Below are positions 18,083-26,583 of a stretch of 64,000 nt of DNA, in pieces. The notes beneath the pieces were generated by a model that saw only the letters and a program-made list of their open reading frames with translations, was not told the DNA's origin and searched no databases. Made by a program: the position numbers and the translations under genes. Origin of the DNA: Deltaproteobacteria bacterium (lineage in GTDB: Bacteria > Acidobacteriota > Thermoanaerobaculia > Multivoradales > JAHZIX01); assembly GCA_022601195.1 (NCBI GenBank), contig JAHZIX010000050.1:151547-215546 (forward strand), in the 5' to 3' direction. Each line of letters opens with the position of its first letter. The first letter of the stretch is position 1.

Positions 18083-18730
18083 CTAGGATGGCTCAGGGCG
18101 ACGGCAGAGAAAGCCGCTGCGAATTTCTTCGAGACGCAACCAGACCCGGTGTCCTGGCGCTTGAGGCGATACAGCGAAGAAGGCGGCCATCTTCTTGTGA
18201 GATGGACATTGCAGCAACTCAATGCGGGAATAGAGGGAGATCGGCCGCAGGGTGGTGAACGCATCGAAGGCCTGCATCTCCGCCGAAAACCGCGGGGGCC
18301 TATCGGCATCGGCACCCATTCGGCGAACCTTGGATCGAAATTCGACGCCCTCGAAATCGATTCCCTTGGCCTCCCCAACCGCCTTGGCGAGGCCTTCGAA
18401 ATAAGCCGTCAAACTCGTCTCCAGCATCTCTTCCTGAATCTTTGAGTCTTCCGGCACCCACCAAATGAAAGCATAGGTCCAGAAATCTTCCGCCCCTTCT
18501 TTGAACATTCCTGGAGAAAAGCGTAACTCCTCCAGCCCGGCTAGCTCGATCTCCGGAGCGAAGGACAAAGGCATCGGGATGGTCTCCGTTCGCCAACCTT
18601 CCGGGGTTGGCAAAAAGAAGGGCAGCTCTGGCTTCGGCACTTCTGCCGTAGTGGGCTCTTCTTCGGCTGTCAGGAGACAAGGAAGTAGCAAGAGGGTGGC
18701 GAGAACGAGAAAGCCCAGGCGAACGTTCAT
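18083..18730 (-). CDS. Small secreted protein of unknown function
   Basis: 215 aa with a clear signal peptide (LGFLVLATLLLLPCLLTAEEE). The mature part has no motif I recognise; PFFLPTPEGWRTETIPMPLSFAPEI suggests a compact globular domain that binds or processes something small. The ATG overlaps the stop of the upstream MOSC gene in an ATGA arrangement, which points to translational coupling and a shared transcript. No repeats, metal motifs or further membrane segments were seen. Confidence 0.8.
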   Translation of the reverse strand: MNVRLGFLVLATLLLLPCLLTAEEEPTTAEVPKPELPFFLPTPEGWRTETIPMPLSFAPEIELAGLEELRFSPGMFKEGAEDFWTYAFIWWVPEDSKIQEEMLETSLTAYFEGLAKAVGEAKGIDFEGVEFRSKVRRMGADADRPPRFSAEMQAFDAFTTLRPISLYSRIELLQCPSHKKMAAFFAVSPQAPGHRVWLRLEEIRSGFLCRRPEPS

Positions 18731-19362
18731 TCAGTGTCCCTCGAAACATCAGTTCTAGAAGAGGCGGGGGAATCTTCTTGGGCCGGCGCCGGGTCGCCAG
18801 CAATCGGGTCGCCAGCAATCAGGTCACCAGCGTTTGGAATCACAGTCTTTGGAATCACAGTCTTTGGAATCACAGTCTTTGGAATCACAGTCTTTGGAAT
18901 GACCGCGATCTCATTACCCAACCGCACCGGCCCTCCGGAGACGATCTGAGCTCGGAGCCCGGCTCGATGCCTCATCCCTGGCAACAGGCTAGGTTCTACC
19001 AGGCGGCTCAAATGAGCACAAGGCTCGCACAAGCGAATCCCCTTCAACTGGACTCCACCTACCTGAAAGCGTTTTCCCACCAGGTCGTTGAGGCGCACTC
19101 CCCGAGTCACCAAATTTCGCCGCAGATCCCCCAAACCGAGGCCGAGACCCGCCACTTCGTTGAAACGAAACACCTCTTCTTCTTCGACCAGAGTCAGTTC
19201 GACGTCCGGCGTTCCCTCCAACTTCTCGGAGAAGGTTCCTACACCGTGGTAGTACCGGTCTCCCACCAATCCCTTGCCGGTTTCCAACACCGCCTCGGTC
19301 AAGGGTTCCATCGCCTCTCCGGCTCTTGCGGAAGTGAAAATTCCTACCAATTCGCCCGTCAT
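18727..19362 (-). CDS. MOSC domain protein with a pentapeptide-repeat tail
   Basis: 211 aa from the ATG at 19362, which has GGAG 5 bases upstream; the open frame extends to 19443 without a better site. The MOSC fold (as in the C-terminus of Moco sulfurase and YiiM) is supported by KGLVGDRYYHGVGTF, LTLVEEEEV, the LRRNLVTRGVRLNDL block and Cys in RLCEPCAHL. MOSC proteins bind or carry sulfur or molybdenum-cofactor ligands; this one stands alone without a cofactor gene nearby. After VRLGNEIAVIPKT the protein ends in a tail made of VIPKT and AGDPI units encoded by 15-bp repeats, which is outside the domain. It is coupled to the downstream small secreted gene. Confidence 0.85.
   Translation of the reverse strand: MTGELVGIFTSARAGEAMEPLTEAVLETGKGLVGDRYYHGVGTFSEKLEGTPDVELTLVEEEEVFRFNEVAGLGLGLGDLRRNLVTRGVRLNDLVGKRFQVGGVQLKGIRLCEPCAHLSRLVEPSLLPGMRHRAGLRAQIVSGGPVRLGNEIAVIPKTVIPKTVIPKTVIPKTVIPNAGDLIAGDPIAGDPAPAQEDSPASSRTDVSRDTE
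18791..18895 (-). repeat. 15-bp minisatellite in the MOSC gene tail
   Basis: Seven 15-base units in one register: two copies of gggtcgccagcaatc, one transitional unit, then four near-perfect copies of ggaatcacagtcttt. They encode AGDP(I/L) and VIPKT pentapeptides. The four latter copies are essentially identical, which suggests recent slippage expansion. Confidence 0.9.
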
Positions 19363-19580
19363 TTCCGCTCCTTTGTCTCTTCCCGTAGGTGGGAGTCTAC
19401 CGGAGCTCGGAAAAGCGGTCGATTCCCTACCCGAAAAAACCACCCAGAATGGTCTTCCCCTTTTGCCAACAGACGGTTCGAGGGCCGACTACCCGGAGCT
19501 TCGTCACCCCTGGCAACCGGCCCATGCCCATCGCGGGACCGAAGTAGACCTAACCGTTAGCAGTCCCTACGCAAGGATCT

Positions 19581-20639
19581 CTAGCACCCGGGAGGAGGGG
19601 TCGTCAGCACATTCTTGCAAGTACGGGGAACCCAGGACCCAAGCCAAGAGATATGCCCGCACTCATCGGGGAAAAAATAGGAAGAAGTGCCGCCGCCGCT
19701 ACCGGAGGCCGGAGCATCTCCGGGGTAGGCATTCCAGATCTTGTCTCCATCGGGCCCGCCCAGGTAGAGATCTCCTCCAACGCCATCGCACAGAGTGTCC
19801 GCACCAGCTCCCCCGGAAAGCTCATCGGCTCCGGCTCCACCCAAGATAAGGTCATCCCCATCGTCCCCTTTGAGATCGTCTTCTCCAAGGCCCCCATAAA
19901 GCATGTCGTTGCCGGGGCCGCCGAAGACCTGATCGTTGCCAGCACCGCCCTCGAGAGTGTCCGCGCCATCCTCGCCATAAAGGAAATCTCGCGCCCCATC
20001 GCCATTGAGCTGGTCATTGCCAGCTCCACCGTAGAGGCGATCCACTCCAAAGGAACCGGAGAGAATGTCGTTCCCGTCATCTCCGTGCAGCTCGTCGCGA
20101 TAACTGCCGCTCAGCTCCAGGGAGCCCAAGCCGACGTCCACACCGGCTAGCCCCCTCATCTCGCCGATCATCACCGACGCCAGGTTGGCCGGAGGGTTGT
20201 ACAACCAGCTACCCGGATCCTGAAAATGTAAGAGATCGTTCTGGTCCGTGCCGATCAGGGCGACCCGGTCGATGGCCTCTGCAGTACCGATCTCGAAAGT
20301 GCAGCAAAACGAATCCATTCCCCCCAGCCCCCAAGCCGAGAAAGTCGGACCTCCATGAGAGAAATGGGTCACTACCTTGGCGTCCGTCAGGAAATTATCC
20401 CCACCGGAAGAGCCCACTCCGTTCGCCGCCAGATCACAAACCCAAGCGCTTCCGATCTGCTCGCAGGTGAGGTTCGAAAACCCCTGATCACAAGGGAAGC
20501 CAACGAAGGGAAGAGGAGCATCCCCGACACTGCAATTCCCGGTGGTCCCAGCGAAAAGCAACGTCGGTTGTAAGAACAGAAAAGAGAGGGCCATCGCCAC
20601 AGCCACTCGGGAGCGATAGAATGAACGTTCAGTATGCAT
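19581..20639 (-). CDS. Secreted RTX-type calcium-binding repeat protein
   Basis: 352 aa with a signal peptide (MALSFLFLQPTLLFAG) and GGAGG 7 bases before the ATG. Residues ~175-300 carry hemolysin-type nonapeptide repeats (for example YGGAGNDQL, EGGAGNDQV, FGGPGNDML, LGGAGADEL), which form a Ca2+-binding parallel beta-roll. The N-terminal ~150 residues hold paired Cys and no recognised domain. A Cys-containing tail ends TTPPPGC. RTX proteins usually leave through a type I system, but the cleavable-looking signal suggests Sec export here. It is divergent from the CHAT gene; the two proposed start codons overlap in a palindromic ATGCAT. Confidence 0.88.
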   Translation of the reverse strand: MHTERSFYRSRVAVAMALSFLFLQPTLLFAGTTGNCSVGDAPLPFVGFPCDQGFSNLTCEQIGSAWVCDLAANGVGSSGGDNFLTDAKVVTHFSHGGPTFSAWGLGGMDSFCCTFEIGTAEAIDRVALIGTDQNDLLHFQDPGSWLYNPPANLASVMIGEMRGLAGVDVGLGSLELSGSYRDELHGDDGNDILSGSFGVDRLYGGAGNDQLNGDGARDFLYGEDGADTLEGGAGNDQVFGGPGNDMLYGGLGEDDLKGDDGDDLILGGAGADELSGGAGADTLCDGVGGDLYLGGPDGDKIWNAYPGDAPASGSGGGTSSYFFPDECGHISWLGSWVPRTCKNVLTTPPPGC

Positions 20640-23600
20640 CGTGATTCCTCCAACAGAGTTTCGGTCTCGCGCGCAGTGCCTTACGGAGGGAATCCCCGGA
20701 GGCTCGAATGCGCGCCCTTACTCTCCTTTCTCGACCTTCTTCGAGATTCGTTACGGTTCCGTTGGCTTTTCTGCCTCCTCGGCCTCGCCCTCTTGACTTT
20801 GGCTGGGGATTCGTCTGCTGCGGATTCGAGCCCCATAGGCCCGGTCCTGAATCCCCGGCTCAAAGCCCAAGGCTTCGAGCCCATTTGGAAGTTGAAGCGG
20901 GAAGGGAGCTATCGGGAAGCCCAGCGGCGCATCGACGCCTTGCTCCCCAAGCTCGAGAAGGAATACGGTCCCCTTTCTTTCGAAGTGGCCGTGGCACTGG
21001 ACGAGATCGTTTCGGTGGGCTACTACACCGGCCGTATCAGCGAGCCCCGGACCGAGAGCAACATCGATCGCGCCCTGGCCATCAAGAGGGAGCTCTTGGG
21101 CCCGGACCACCCGGAGATCGCCTTGAGCCTCAACCTCAAGGCGATCTTGCTCGGGGTCTCGGGACGACGGCAGGAAGCTCGGCCTTTGTACGAGGAAGCC
21201 CTGCGAATCCGTCAGAAGTCCCTGGGTCGGAGAGCCAGGCAGACTGCGGAAAGTCTCATGAACCTATCGACCCTCCACACCAACCTGGGGGACTACGAGA
21301 AAGCCCTGCCCCTGGCGGAGGAAGCCCTCGACATCAATCGGGAAGTCTTGGGACCCGACAACTTTCAAACCGCCAATACGGCCAACTCCGTGGCCTTGCT
21401 CGCCTTGCTCACCGGAGACTACGGCCGCGCCCGGGAAAGATTGGAAGAGAGCCTCTCGGCGATCCTCCAAGCCCACGGGCCGGACCACCCGTTTTTGGCG
21501 ACGATTCTAACCAACCTCATGACCCTGGTCCGGCGCCAAGGGGACCGCCGAGAGGCCCTGGAGCAGGGCCAGGAAGCTCTCCGCATCGCCCTTTCCGGCT
21601 ATGGTTCAGACCATTCCAAGGTAGCCACCCTACGGGGTCACCTCGCCGAGCTTTACCTGGAAGAGGGCCTTACGGAGAAGGCCGGCGAGTTAGCCCGGGC
21701 CAGCATCGCTGGGCTGGAAGAGGCCTATGGTGCTGAGTTCGTCGGCCTGGAAGAGCCCCTGGCTATCCAAGGGCAAGTCGAGGCCAGCCGTGGGAATCTA
21801 GAGAAGGCAAGAGAGACGCTCCAACGAGCCTTGGCGATCGGGCGAAAGGCCCACCCTCGGGGGCACCCGAATACCGCGGAGACTCTCTTTCATCTGGGTC
21901 TATTGGAGGCCAGCGCAACACACCTGGCGATCGGCAGAGACTACTTGGCCGAGGCCCTGGAGCAACAGCGAAAATTCCTCGGAGATCATCACCCGAAGGT
22001 CGCTTCCACCCTGGTCGGGCTAGGAACCGTAGTCCGCCAGCTGGGCGACCCGGAGACCGCCCTTGGCATTGCCTTCCTGGCCGAAGCCATCGGTCGACAG
22101 CACCTGCTGGGAACTCTGCGATCTCTACCGGAGCGGGAAGCCCTGTCCTACGCCGCCTCCCGCGCTTCGGGCCTCGACCTCTTGCTGACCCTATCGGTGG
22201 AAACTACTGCTTCCAAGACTACTGCTTCCAAGACTACTGCTTCCAAGAACACCGCTTCCAAGAACACTGCTTCCAACAACGCGGCTCTGGAAAACCTCGG
22301 ACCTTTCCCCCAACGAATCTGGGAGGCGGTGGCCCGGTCTCGGGCCCTGGTCCTCGATGAGATGGCTCAGCGCCACCGCCATCCGGAAGACCCAGCGACG
22401 GCCCAGGCCTTTTCCCACCTGGCGACGGCACGAAATCGTCTCGCTCGGCTGGTCATGGGAGGACCGAACCCGAAACATCCGGAACGCTACTTGGAACGAC
22501 TCGACCGAGACATCGCCGCCAAAGAGTCCGCCGAACGGGCCCTCGCCAAGGCCAACTCGGACTTTCGCCAGGAACAGGAGACTCGACAGATCACCTGGCC
22601 CGCGGTGGCCGCCAAGCTGCCCCGAGGGACGGCCCTGGTTTCCTGGGTCCGATTCCGCAGGCTCTCCATGGACCCCAAGGGCAATCCCTCCCTACCCCGA
22701 GGAGAGCTCGCCTACTTGGCCCTGGTGGGTACGGTCTCAGAGGCCGGCGCCAGCAAAATCGAGCTCGTCCCCTTTGGCAACGGCACCCAGTTGGAAGCTG
22801 CCATCACCGCCTGGAGAGCCGAGGTGGCAACCCCTCCCCCGATCCTCAAGCCAGCAGCTGAGGCCGCTTTGGTGCGCTACCGAAAAGCTGCCGAAGAGCT
22901 CCGGCGACAGCTCTGGGACCCTCTGGTTCCCCACCTAGGAAACTCCCAGCAGGTGTTCCTGGTACCGGATGGGCTGATCTTTCAGCTCAGCCTCCCTACC
23001 CTGGCCACGGACAGCGGCGCTTTCCTGGTAGAAAGTGGCCCGCAGATTCACCTCCTATCGGCGGAGAGAGAGATCTTGGCTCGGCCCAAACGCCCCACCA
23101 ATCAGGGCCTCTTAGCTCTCGCCGCACCGGATTTCGATAGCCTCCAGAGCCCTTCCCCATCGCTCGCCGCTTCCCTGGCCGATCTCCCGCTCAACTCTCG
23201 AGCCAGCCAGCAGGGCGAAGAGCCAGCCTTCCATCGGGCGAGCTCCATCTGGCAAAGCAATCGGTCGACTTGCAGAGAATTCCAAGACCTCGGCCTAGCC
23301 CCCTTGCCGGCCTCTCGGGAGGAGGCCCAGCGAATTTCTCAGCTCTGGGATCAACTACAGGGAGAAGTGGTTTCTCCGTTGCAGCGAGCCCATCGGCTCC
23401 TCGGCTCGTCCGCCCACGAGGCCAATTTCAAGGCCCTGGCCCCAAAATTCCGCGCCCTCCATCTGGCAACCCACGGATTTTTCGTTGGAGAGAATTGCTC
23501 GCCTCTCTTTGCCAGCGGCGGGAAGGGGCAGCCGCTCTCGCCTTCCGACGGCGACCGGCGCCTCGCAGAGAACCCCCTCCTGCTCTCCGGCCTTGCATTG

Positions 23601-24002
23601 GCAGGGTTCAATCGTCGGGAGGAGGCCCGCCCCGGCGATGAAGATGGCGTGCTCACGGCGGAGGAAATTGCTTCCCTCGACCTCAGTGGAGTGGAGCGGG
23701 TGGTGCTCTCCGCCTGCGGCACAGGACTGGGACCGGTACAAGGCGGCGAAGGAGTTCTCGGCTTGCAGCGAGCCTTCGAGATCGCCGGTGTCTCGACCTT
23801 GGTCATGAGCCTTTGGGAAGTCGAAGATGCCCCCACCCGGGGCTGGATGGAGGAGCTCTACCAAGCCTGGGGGCTAGGCTTCGACACCTCCCGAGCCGTC
23901 CAGGAAGCGAGCCTAAGATCCCTGCAGTCTCGGCGCCGAGCCGGTCTTTCTCCTCACCCTTTCTACTGGGGAGCCTTCGTCGGAGTTGGTGATTGGCGCT
24001 GA
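20634..24002 (+). CDS. TPR-CHAT domain protein, probably membrane-anchored or exported
   Basis: 1,122 aa if the ATG at 20634 is used; GTG at 20676 is the other in-frame option and neither has a good ribosome site. A hydrophobic segment (RWLFCLLGLALLTLAG) lies near residue 50, so the bulk is outside the inner membrane. About ten TPRs (~80-480) show ALxIxxxxLGPDHPxxA-type motifs. A linker carries TTASK repeats, and the C-terminal ~400 residues are a CHAT (caspase HetF-associated) peptidase domain. The catalytic His is at about 947 (LATHGFF) and the Cys at about 1028 (VLSACGTGLGPVQGGEG), followed by MSLWEVED. CHAT proteases with TPRs sense partners and cut target proteins; the target here is unknown. 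It faces a sigma/anti-sigma pair. Confidence 0.9.
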   Translation: MHRDSSNRVSVSRAVPYGGNPRRLECAPLLSFLDLLRDSLRFRWLFCLLGLALLTLAGDSSAADSSPIGPVLNPRLKAQGFEPIWKLKREGSYREAQRRIDALLPKLEKEYGPLSFEVAVALDEIVSVGYYTGRISEPRTESNIDRALAIKRELLGPDHPEIALSLNLKAILLGVSGRRQEARPLYEEALRIRQKSLGRRARQTAESLMNLSTLHTNLGDYEKALPLAEEALDINREVLGPDNFQTANTANSVALLALLTGDYGRARERLEESLSAILQAHGPDHPFLATILTNLMTLVRRQGDRREALEQGQEALRIALSGYGSDHSKVATLRGHLAELYLEEGLTEKAGELARASIAGLEEAYGAEFVGLEEPLAIQGQVEASRGNLEKARETLQRALAIGRKAHPRGHPNTAETLFHLGLLEASATHLAIGRDYLAEALEQQRKFLGDHHPKVASTLVGLGTVVRQLGDPETALGIAFLAEAIGRQHLLGTLRSLPEREALSYAASRASGLDLLLTLSVETTASKTTASKTTASKNTASKNTASNNAALENLGPFPQRIWEAVARSRALVLDEMAQRHRHPEDPATAQAFSHLATARNRLARLVMGGPNPKHPERYLERLDRDIAAKESAERALAKANSDFRQEQETRQITWPAVAAKLPRGTALVSWVRFRRLSMDPKGNPSLPRGELAYLALVGTVSEAGASKIELVPFGNGTQLEAAITAWRAEVATPPPILKPAAEAALVRYRKAAEELRRQLWDPLVPHLGNSQQVFLVPDGLIFQLSLPTLATDSGAFLVESGPQIHLLSAEREILARPKRPTNQGLLALAAPDFDSLQSPSPSLAASLADLPLNSRASQQGEEPAFHRASSIWQSNRSTCREFQDLGLAPLPASREEAQRISQLWDQLQGEVVSPLQRAHRLLGSSAHEANFKALAPKFRALHLATHGFFVGENCSPLFASGGKGQPLSPSDGDRRLAENPLLLSGLALAGFNRREEARPGDEDGVLTAEEIASLDLSGVERVVLSACGTGLGPVQGGEGVLGLQRAFEIAGVSTLVMSLWEVEDAPTRGWMEELYQAWGLGFDTSRAVQEASLRSLQSRRRAGLSPHPFYWGAFVGVGDWR
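22203..22277 (+). repeat. 15-bp minisatellite in the CHAT gene linker
   Basis: Five consecutive 15-base units: three identical actactgcttccaag, then two with small changes. They encode TTASK/NTASK pentapeptides between the TPR region and the CHAT domain. Confidence 0.9.
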
Positions 24003-24046
24003 CTCTGCGGGAAGAATCCTGCGAGGTCGGGGAACCCTAGAACGGT

Positions 24047-24068
24047 CCTCGAGAGCCACCTCTCGAGG
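24047..24068. terminator. Hairpin between convergent CHAT and anti-sigma genes
   Basis: CCTCGAGAG (24047-24055) and CTCTCGAGG (24060-24068) form a perfect 9-bp stem with loop CCAC. It lies between convergent stops but has no T-run on either side, so a bidirectional terminator role is only likely, not shown. Confidence 0.45.
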
Positions 24069-24953
24069 CTAGCGCCGAACGATCTCCAGACGATAAGTCA
24101 TCACCGCCTCCCCCCCGGCACCTGCAACCACCAGCTGGGCGGGTCCCTCCTCGAGTTTCTCCACCGGAAGAGCTACCGTGACGACACCATTGCTGGCCAG
24201 CTCTCTCTCGAGCCGCAATCGCTCAGCTCTCGTCTGCCAATACAACCGACCATCCGGTGCGACTGAAGAGTCCTCCGCCGCCACCATCGAAAAGGTGACA
24301 GATTCTTCCAGCGGGTCCAGGGTTCTCAAATCTAGACTCAGCCCAAGGAGTAGGAAAGGAGCTGCCTCGGGGATCTCGAGGCGAGTCGGTCTCTCGCTGC
24401 CTCGAAGAGGAGCTTCCAACAAATGCAGATCGACGATCCCCAGGGGCGGTGCCGACGAGTACTGGCTGCCGAGCCAGAAACCCAGCCCGAGCACCAAGAA
24501 CCCGAGAGCTGCCGCCGCGGATCGGGCGGGCCACCAGCGATGAGCTGAGAAGGAGGACCTCTCCCTCGCGTTCTCCCTTGTCGGCTCTTCTTTGGACAAC
24601 TTTTCAATCGCTGGTCCTTCTTTGGCCGGCTCATTCGAGGCCACCGCCTGGCGACTGAGGTGAGCTTCCTCGACGCATGCAGCGCATTCTTCGAGATGCG
24701 CTGCCACCGCTAGGCGCTCCGGTTCCGGTAATTCTCCTGGAGCCAAGGCGTACCAAGTCAAGGCCTCGCTATCGCAATGCTCTCCGGCGCCGATCTTCGG
24801 AGCCCATTGAGTCTGCAGCAGACGGTAGGTCTCACACCAATGGCGGCAACGTTGGCAGCGGCTCAGGTGCTCCTCGAGCCGTGAATGCAGTGGGTCCTGG
24901 AGGTGACCTTGCAGAAAATCTCCCAGCCACAAACGAGCTTCTGAATGCTTCAC
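24069..24953 (-). CDS. Anti-sigma factor with two zinc-finger motifs and one membrane segment
   Basis: 294 aa. Two zf-HC2-like motifs are visible, HSRLEEHLSRCQRC near residues 23-36 and HLEECAACVEE near 86-96, the HxxxCxxC form that clamps ECF sigma factors. A Glu/Lys linker leads to one membrane segment (about 148-166, AAAALGFLVLGLGFWLGS), and a periplasmic beta-rich sensor domain follows. The start overlaps the stop of the sigma gene in an ATGA arrangement, so the pair is co-translated. Release of the sigma factor probably follows a signal on the periplasmic domain. The signal is unknown. Confidence 0.85.
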   Translation of the reverse strand: MKHSEARLWLGDFLQGHLQDPLHSRLEEHLSRCQRCRHWCETYRLLQTQWAPKIGAGEHCDSEALTWYALAPGELPEPERLAVAAHLEECAACVEEAHLSRQAVASNEPAKEGPAIEKLSKEEPTRENARERSSFSAHRWWPARSAAAALGFLVLGLGFWLGSQYSSAPPLGIVDLHLLEAPLRGSERPTRLEIPEAAPFLLLGLSLDLRTLDPLEESVTFSMVAAEDSSVAPDGRLYWQTRAERLRLERELASNGVVTVALPVEKLEEGPAQLVVAGAGGEAVMTYRLEIVRR

Positions 24954-25525
24954 CTTCGATCCCCCCCTTCACTAGCCTCAGCCACCAGGAAACGTAGCAG
25001 GGCTCGTGCCCTCTTCACACAGCGGTACATTTGAATACGAAGAGCCCCTTCACTTTTTCCCTGTAGAGCACCAATGACTGAGTAGCTCTTCCCCTGGATC
25101 ACATGAAGCCGCACCAACTCGCGGCAGGGCGCCCCCAGCTTTCCTAGAGCTTTGTGGGCCAGATTGCGACGCTCGGTACTGAGCAAGAAGCCCAAGGGGC
25201 CGGGGCGATCATCGGGGGTGTCCTCTTCCACCGGTTTCGACGACCGATGGGCTCGCCGCCAATCGATAACTCTCCGACAGGTAATCACCTCTAGAAGCTT
25301 CCAAAAGCCAGGCCCGTCATCGAAGCTCCGGCGGTTCACCAAACGCCACAGTTGGACCACGACTTCCTGCTCTAGATCGTCTCGATCCACCATGGGAATC
25401 TTCCAACTGGAGCTGCCGAGGATCCGACGAACCCGGCGACGGACCTGATGCAGGAAAGCCGGTTCACACTGCCGCAGGAGCACCGCTGGCGGGGAAGGCG
25501 AAGGAGTTGCTTGGCGACGAGACAT
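24950..25525 (-). CDS. ECF-type RNA polymerase sigma factor
   Basis: 191 aa. The region 2-like segment includes DRDDLEQEVVVQLWRLVNRR and the helix FWKLLEVITCRRVIDWRRAHR. The region 4-like helix-turn-helix is in VRLHVIQGKSYSVIGALQGKSEGALRIQMYRCVKRA. The architecture fits an ECF sigma factor of an unassigned group. AAAGGG lies ~5 bases before the ATG. It overlaps the anti-sigma gene by 4 bases and probably controls its own operon and perhaps the neighbouring secreted genes; that target set is inference. Confidence 0.85.
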   Translation of the reverse strand: MSRRQATPSPSPPAVLLRQCEPAFLHQVRRRVRRILGSSSWKIPMVDRDDLEQEVVVQLWRLVNRRSFDDGPGFWKLLEVITCRRVIDWRRAHRSSKPVEEDTPDDRPGPLGFLLSTERRNLAHKALGKLGAPCRELVRLHVIQGKSYSVIGALQGKSEGALRIQMYRCVKRARALLRFLVAEASEGGDRR

Positions 25526-25958
25526 CTTTGCCCTTTCCGGTACAAGCCCGAGCGTTGTGAGGGGGGGAACTGCCGACCTGCGTCAATGCCCTCTCTACTT
25601 TCCTCGGGTCTTCGGGACCGACGTTACGGCATTTTTCGAATAAATCCAGATGGCCTCCGCCTCACTTCCTGGAAGCCGGGAAAAATTCCCCGGCAGTTGA
25701 ACAGGAGGGCCCTCGCCAGTTGTCTCAGTTTCCATACCTTCTGTTGCAACTCTGAGACAGATCTATTCTCGCCATCGGCGAGATGTAGATAAAACTGCAT
25801 TTTCTACAATTCATGCTTATTGTTTTTCCCCTACCTGTCTCTCGGGCTTGAGATCTGTCGGCTGGCACGAGCATTGCGGTACCCCATGGCAGCGTATTTC
25901 TTTGGATCGACCAGAGCCAAAGAGAATTCCATTGTTGTTTTCTGAGAAGGAGGTTCCC
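25526..25958. other. Divergent intergenic region with an inverted repeat
   Basis: 433 bases between the divergent sigma operon and the metzincin gene. TGTCTCAG (25721-25728) is repeated inverted as CTGAGACA (25752-25759) with a 23-base spacer; this could be an operator. The stretch 25760-25830 is AT-richer than its surroundings. No gene or RNA was recognised. Confidence 0.4.
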
Positions 25959-26528
25959 ATGAAATCTTTCCTATCATCGAGAGCTACTCGCACGGCTACG
26001 GCGGTAGCACTGGTGTGCGCTCTCGGCTATGTCACCGGCGCGGCAGCGAACTATCTGGGCAGTGGCAAGCACCCCTCCCGCTTCCTCCGCTGGACCTACT
26101 TCGGCGCAACTTCCGGTGGTGGGGGCAGCTACATCACTCCTGCTACCCGCGCCATGAACACCTGGTCCAACAACACTGACCTGAGCCTGTCTCGCAACAG
26201 CAATAACTTCGATGTCGGCTTCGTGACCGGCTTTTACTCCGGCACCAATTGGGCAGGACTCGCTCTGTGTTTCGACAACCAGGGCCGCAACTGGTTGTCG
26301 GACCCGGGAGTGTTCAATCGCACTCTCAACTTTTGCTATGCCTATAACGACCGCTTCGACATGGACAGCGGTAGTCAGAACCGACGCCAAAACCTCTTCA
26401 CCCACGAAGCGGGCCACTGCTGGTCTCTGGCACACCGCAACACGACCTCCAGCATCATGTATCCGTTCGTTCAGTCCAAGACCACCCTCGACAACGGGGA
26501 CCGATCCAACATCAACAACCGCTACTAG
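25959..26528 (+). CDS. Secreted matrixin-like metzincin metallopeptidase
   Basis: 189 aa from the ATG at 25959, which has GGAGG 5 bases upstream; the open frame extends to 25848 without a site. A signal peptide (ATAVALVCALGYVTGAAA) precedes a short zincin domain. The zinc motif is FTHEAGHCWSLAHRN, an HExGHxxxLxH site, followed by SSIMYPFV, the Met-turn. There is no propeptide or C-terminal domain, so this is close to a minimal catalytic domain. The likely role is a small extracellular protease. The next gene starts 56 bases downstream and is probably co-transcribed; both precede a terminator. Confidence 0.85.
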   Translation: MKSFLSSRATRTATAVALVCALGYVTGAAANYLGSGKHPSRFLRWTYFGATSGGGGSYITPATRAMNTWSNNTDLSLSRNSNNFDVGFVTGFYSGTNWAGLALCFDNQGRNWLSDPGVFNRTLNFCYAYNDRFDMDSGSQNRRQNLFTHEAGHCWSLAHRNTTSSIMYPFVQSKTTLDNGDRSNINNRY

Positions 26529-26583
26529 CCCCAGTTGAGCTTTCATCCAAGAACGAACGGATTTTCAAAGAGGTATTAGGACT

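Noticed and set aside
18791..18895. CRISPR-like repeat array
   Set aside because: Units are 15 bp, contiguous and in frame with no spacers; it is a coding minisatellite.
20708..21736. 342-aa plus-strand frame starting at an ATG with a strong GGAGG
   Set aside because: Its protein is Arg/Pro/Gly-rich shadow sequence, while the overlapping frame encodes clear TPRs. The good ribosome site is noted as a hint of a possible frameshift near the start of the CHAT gene.
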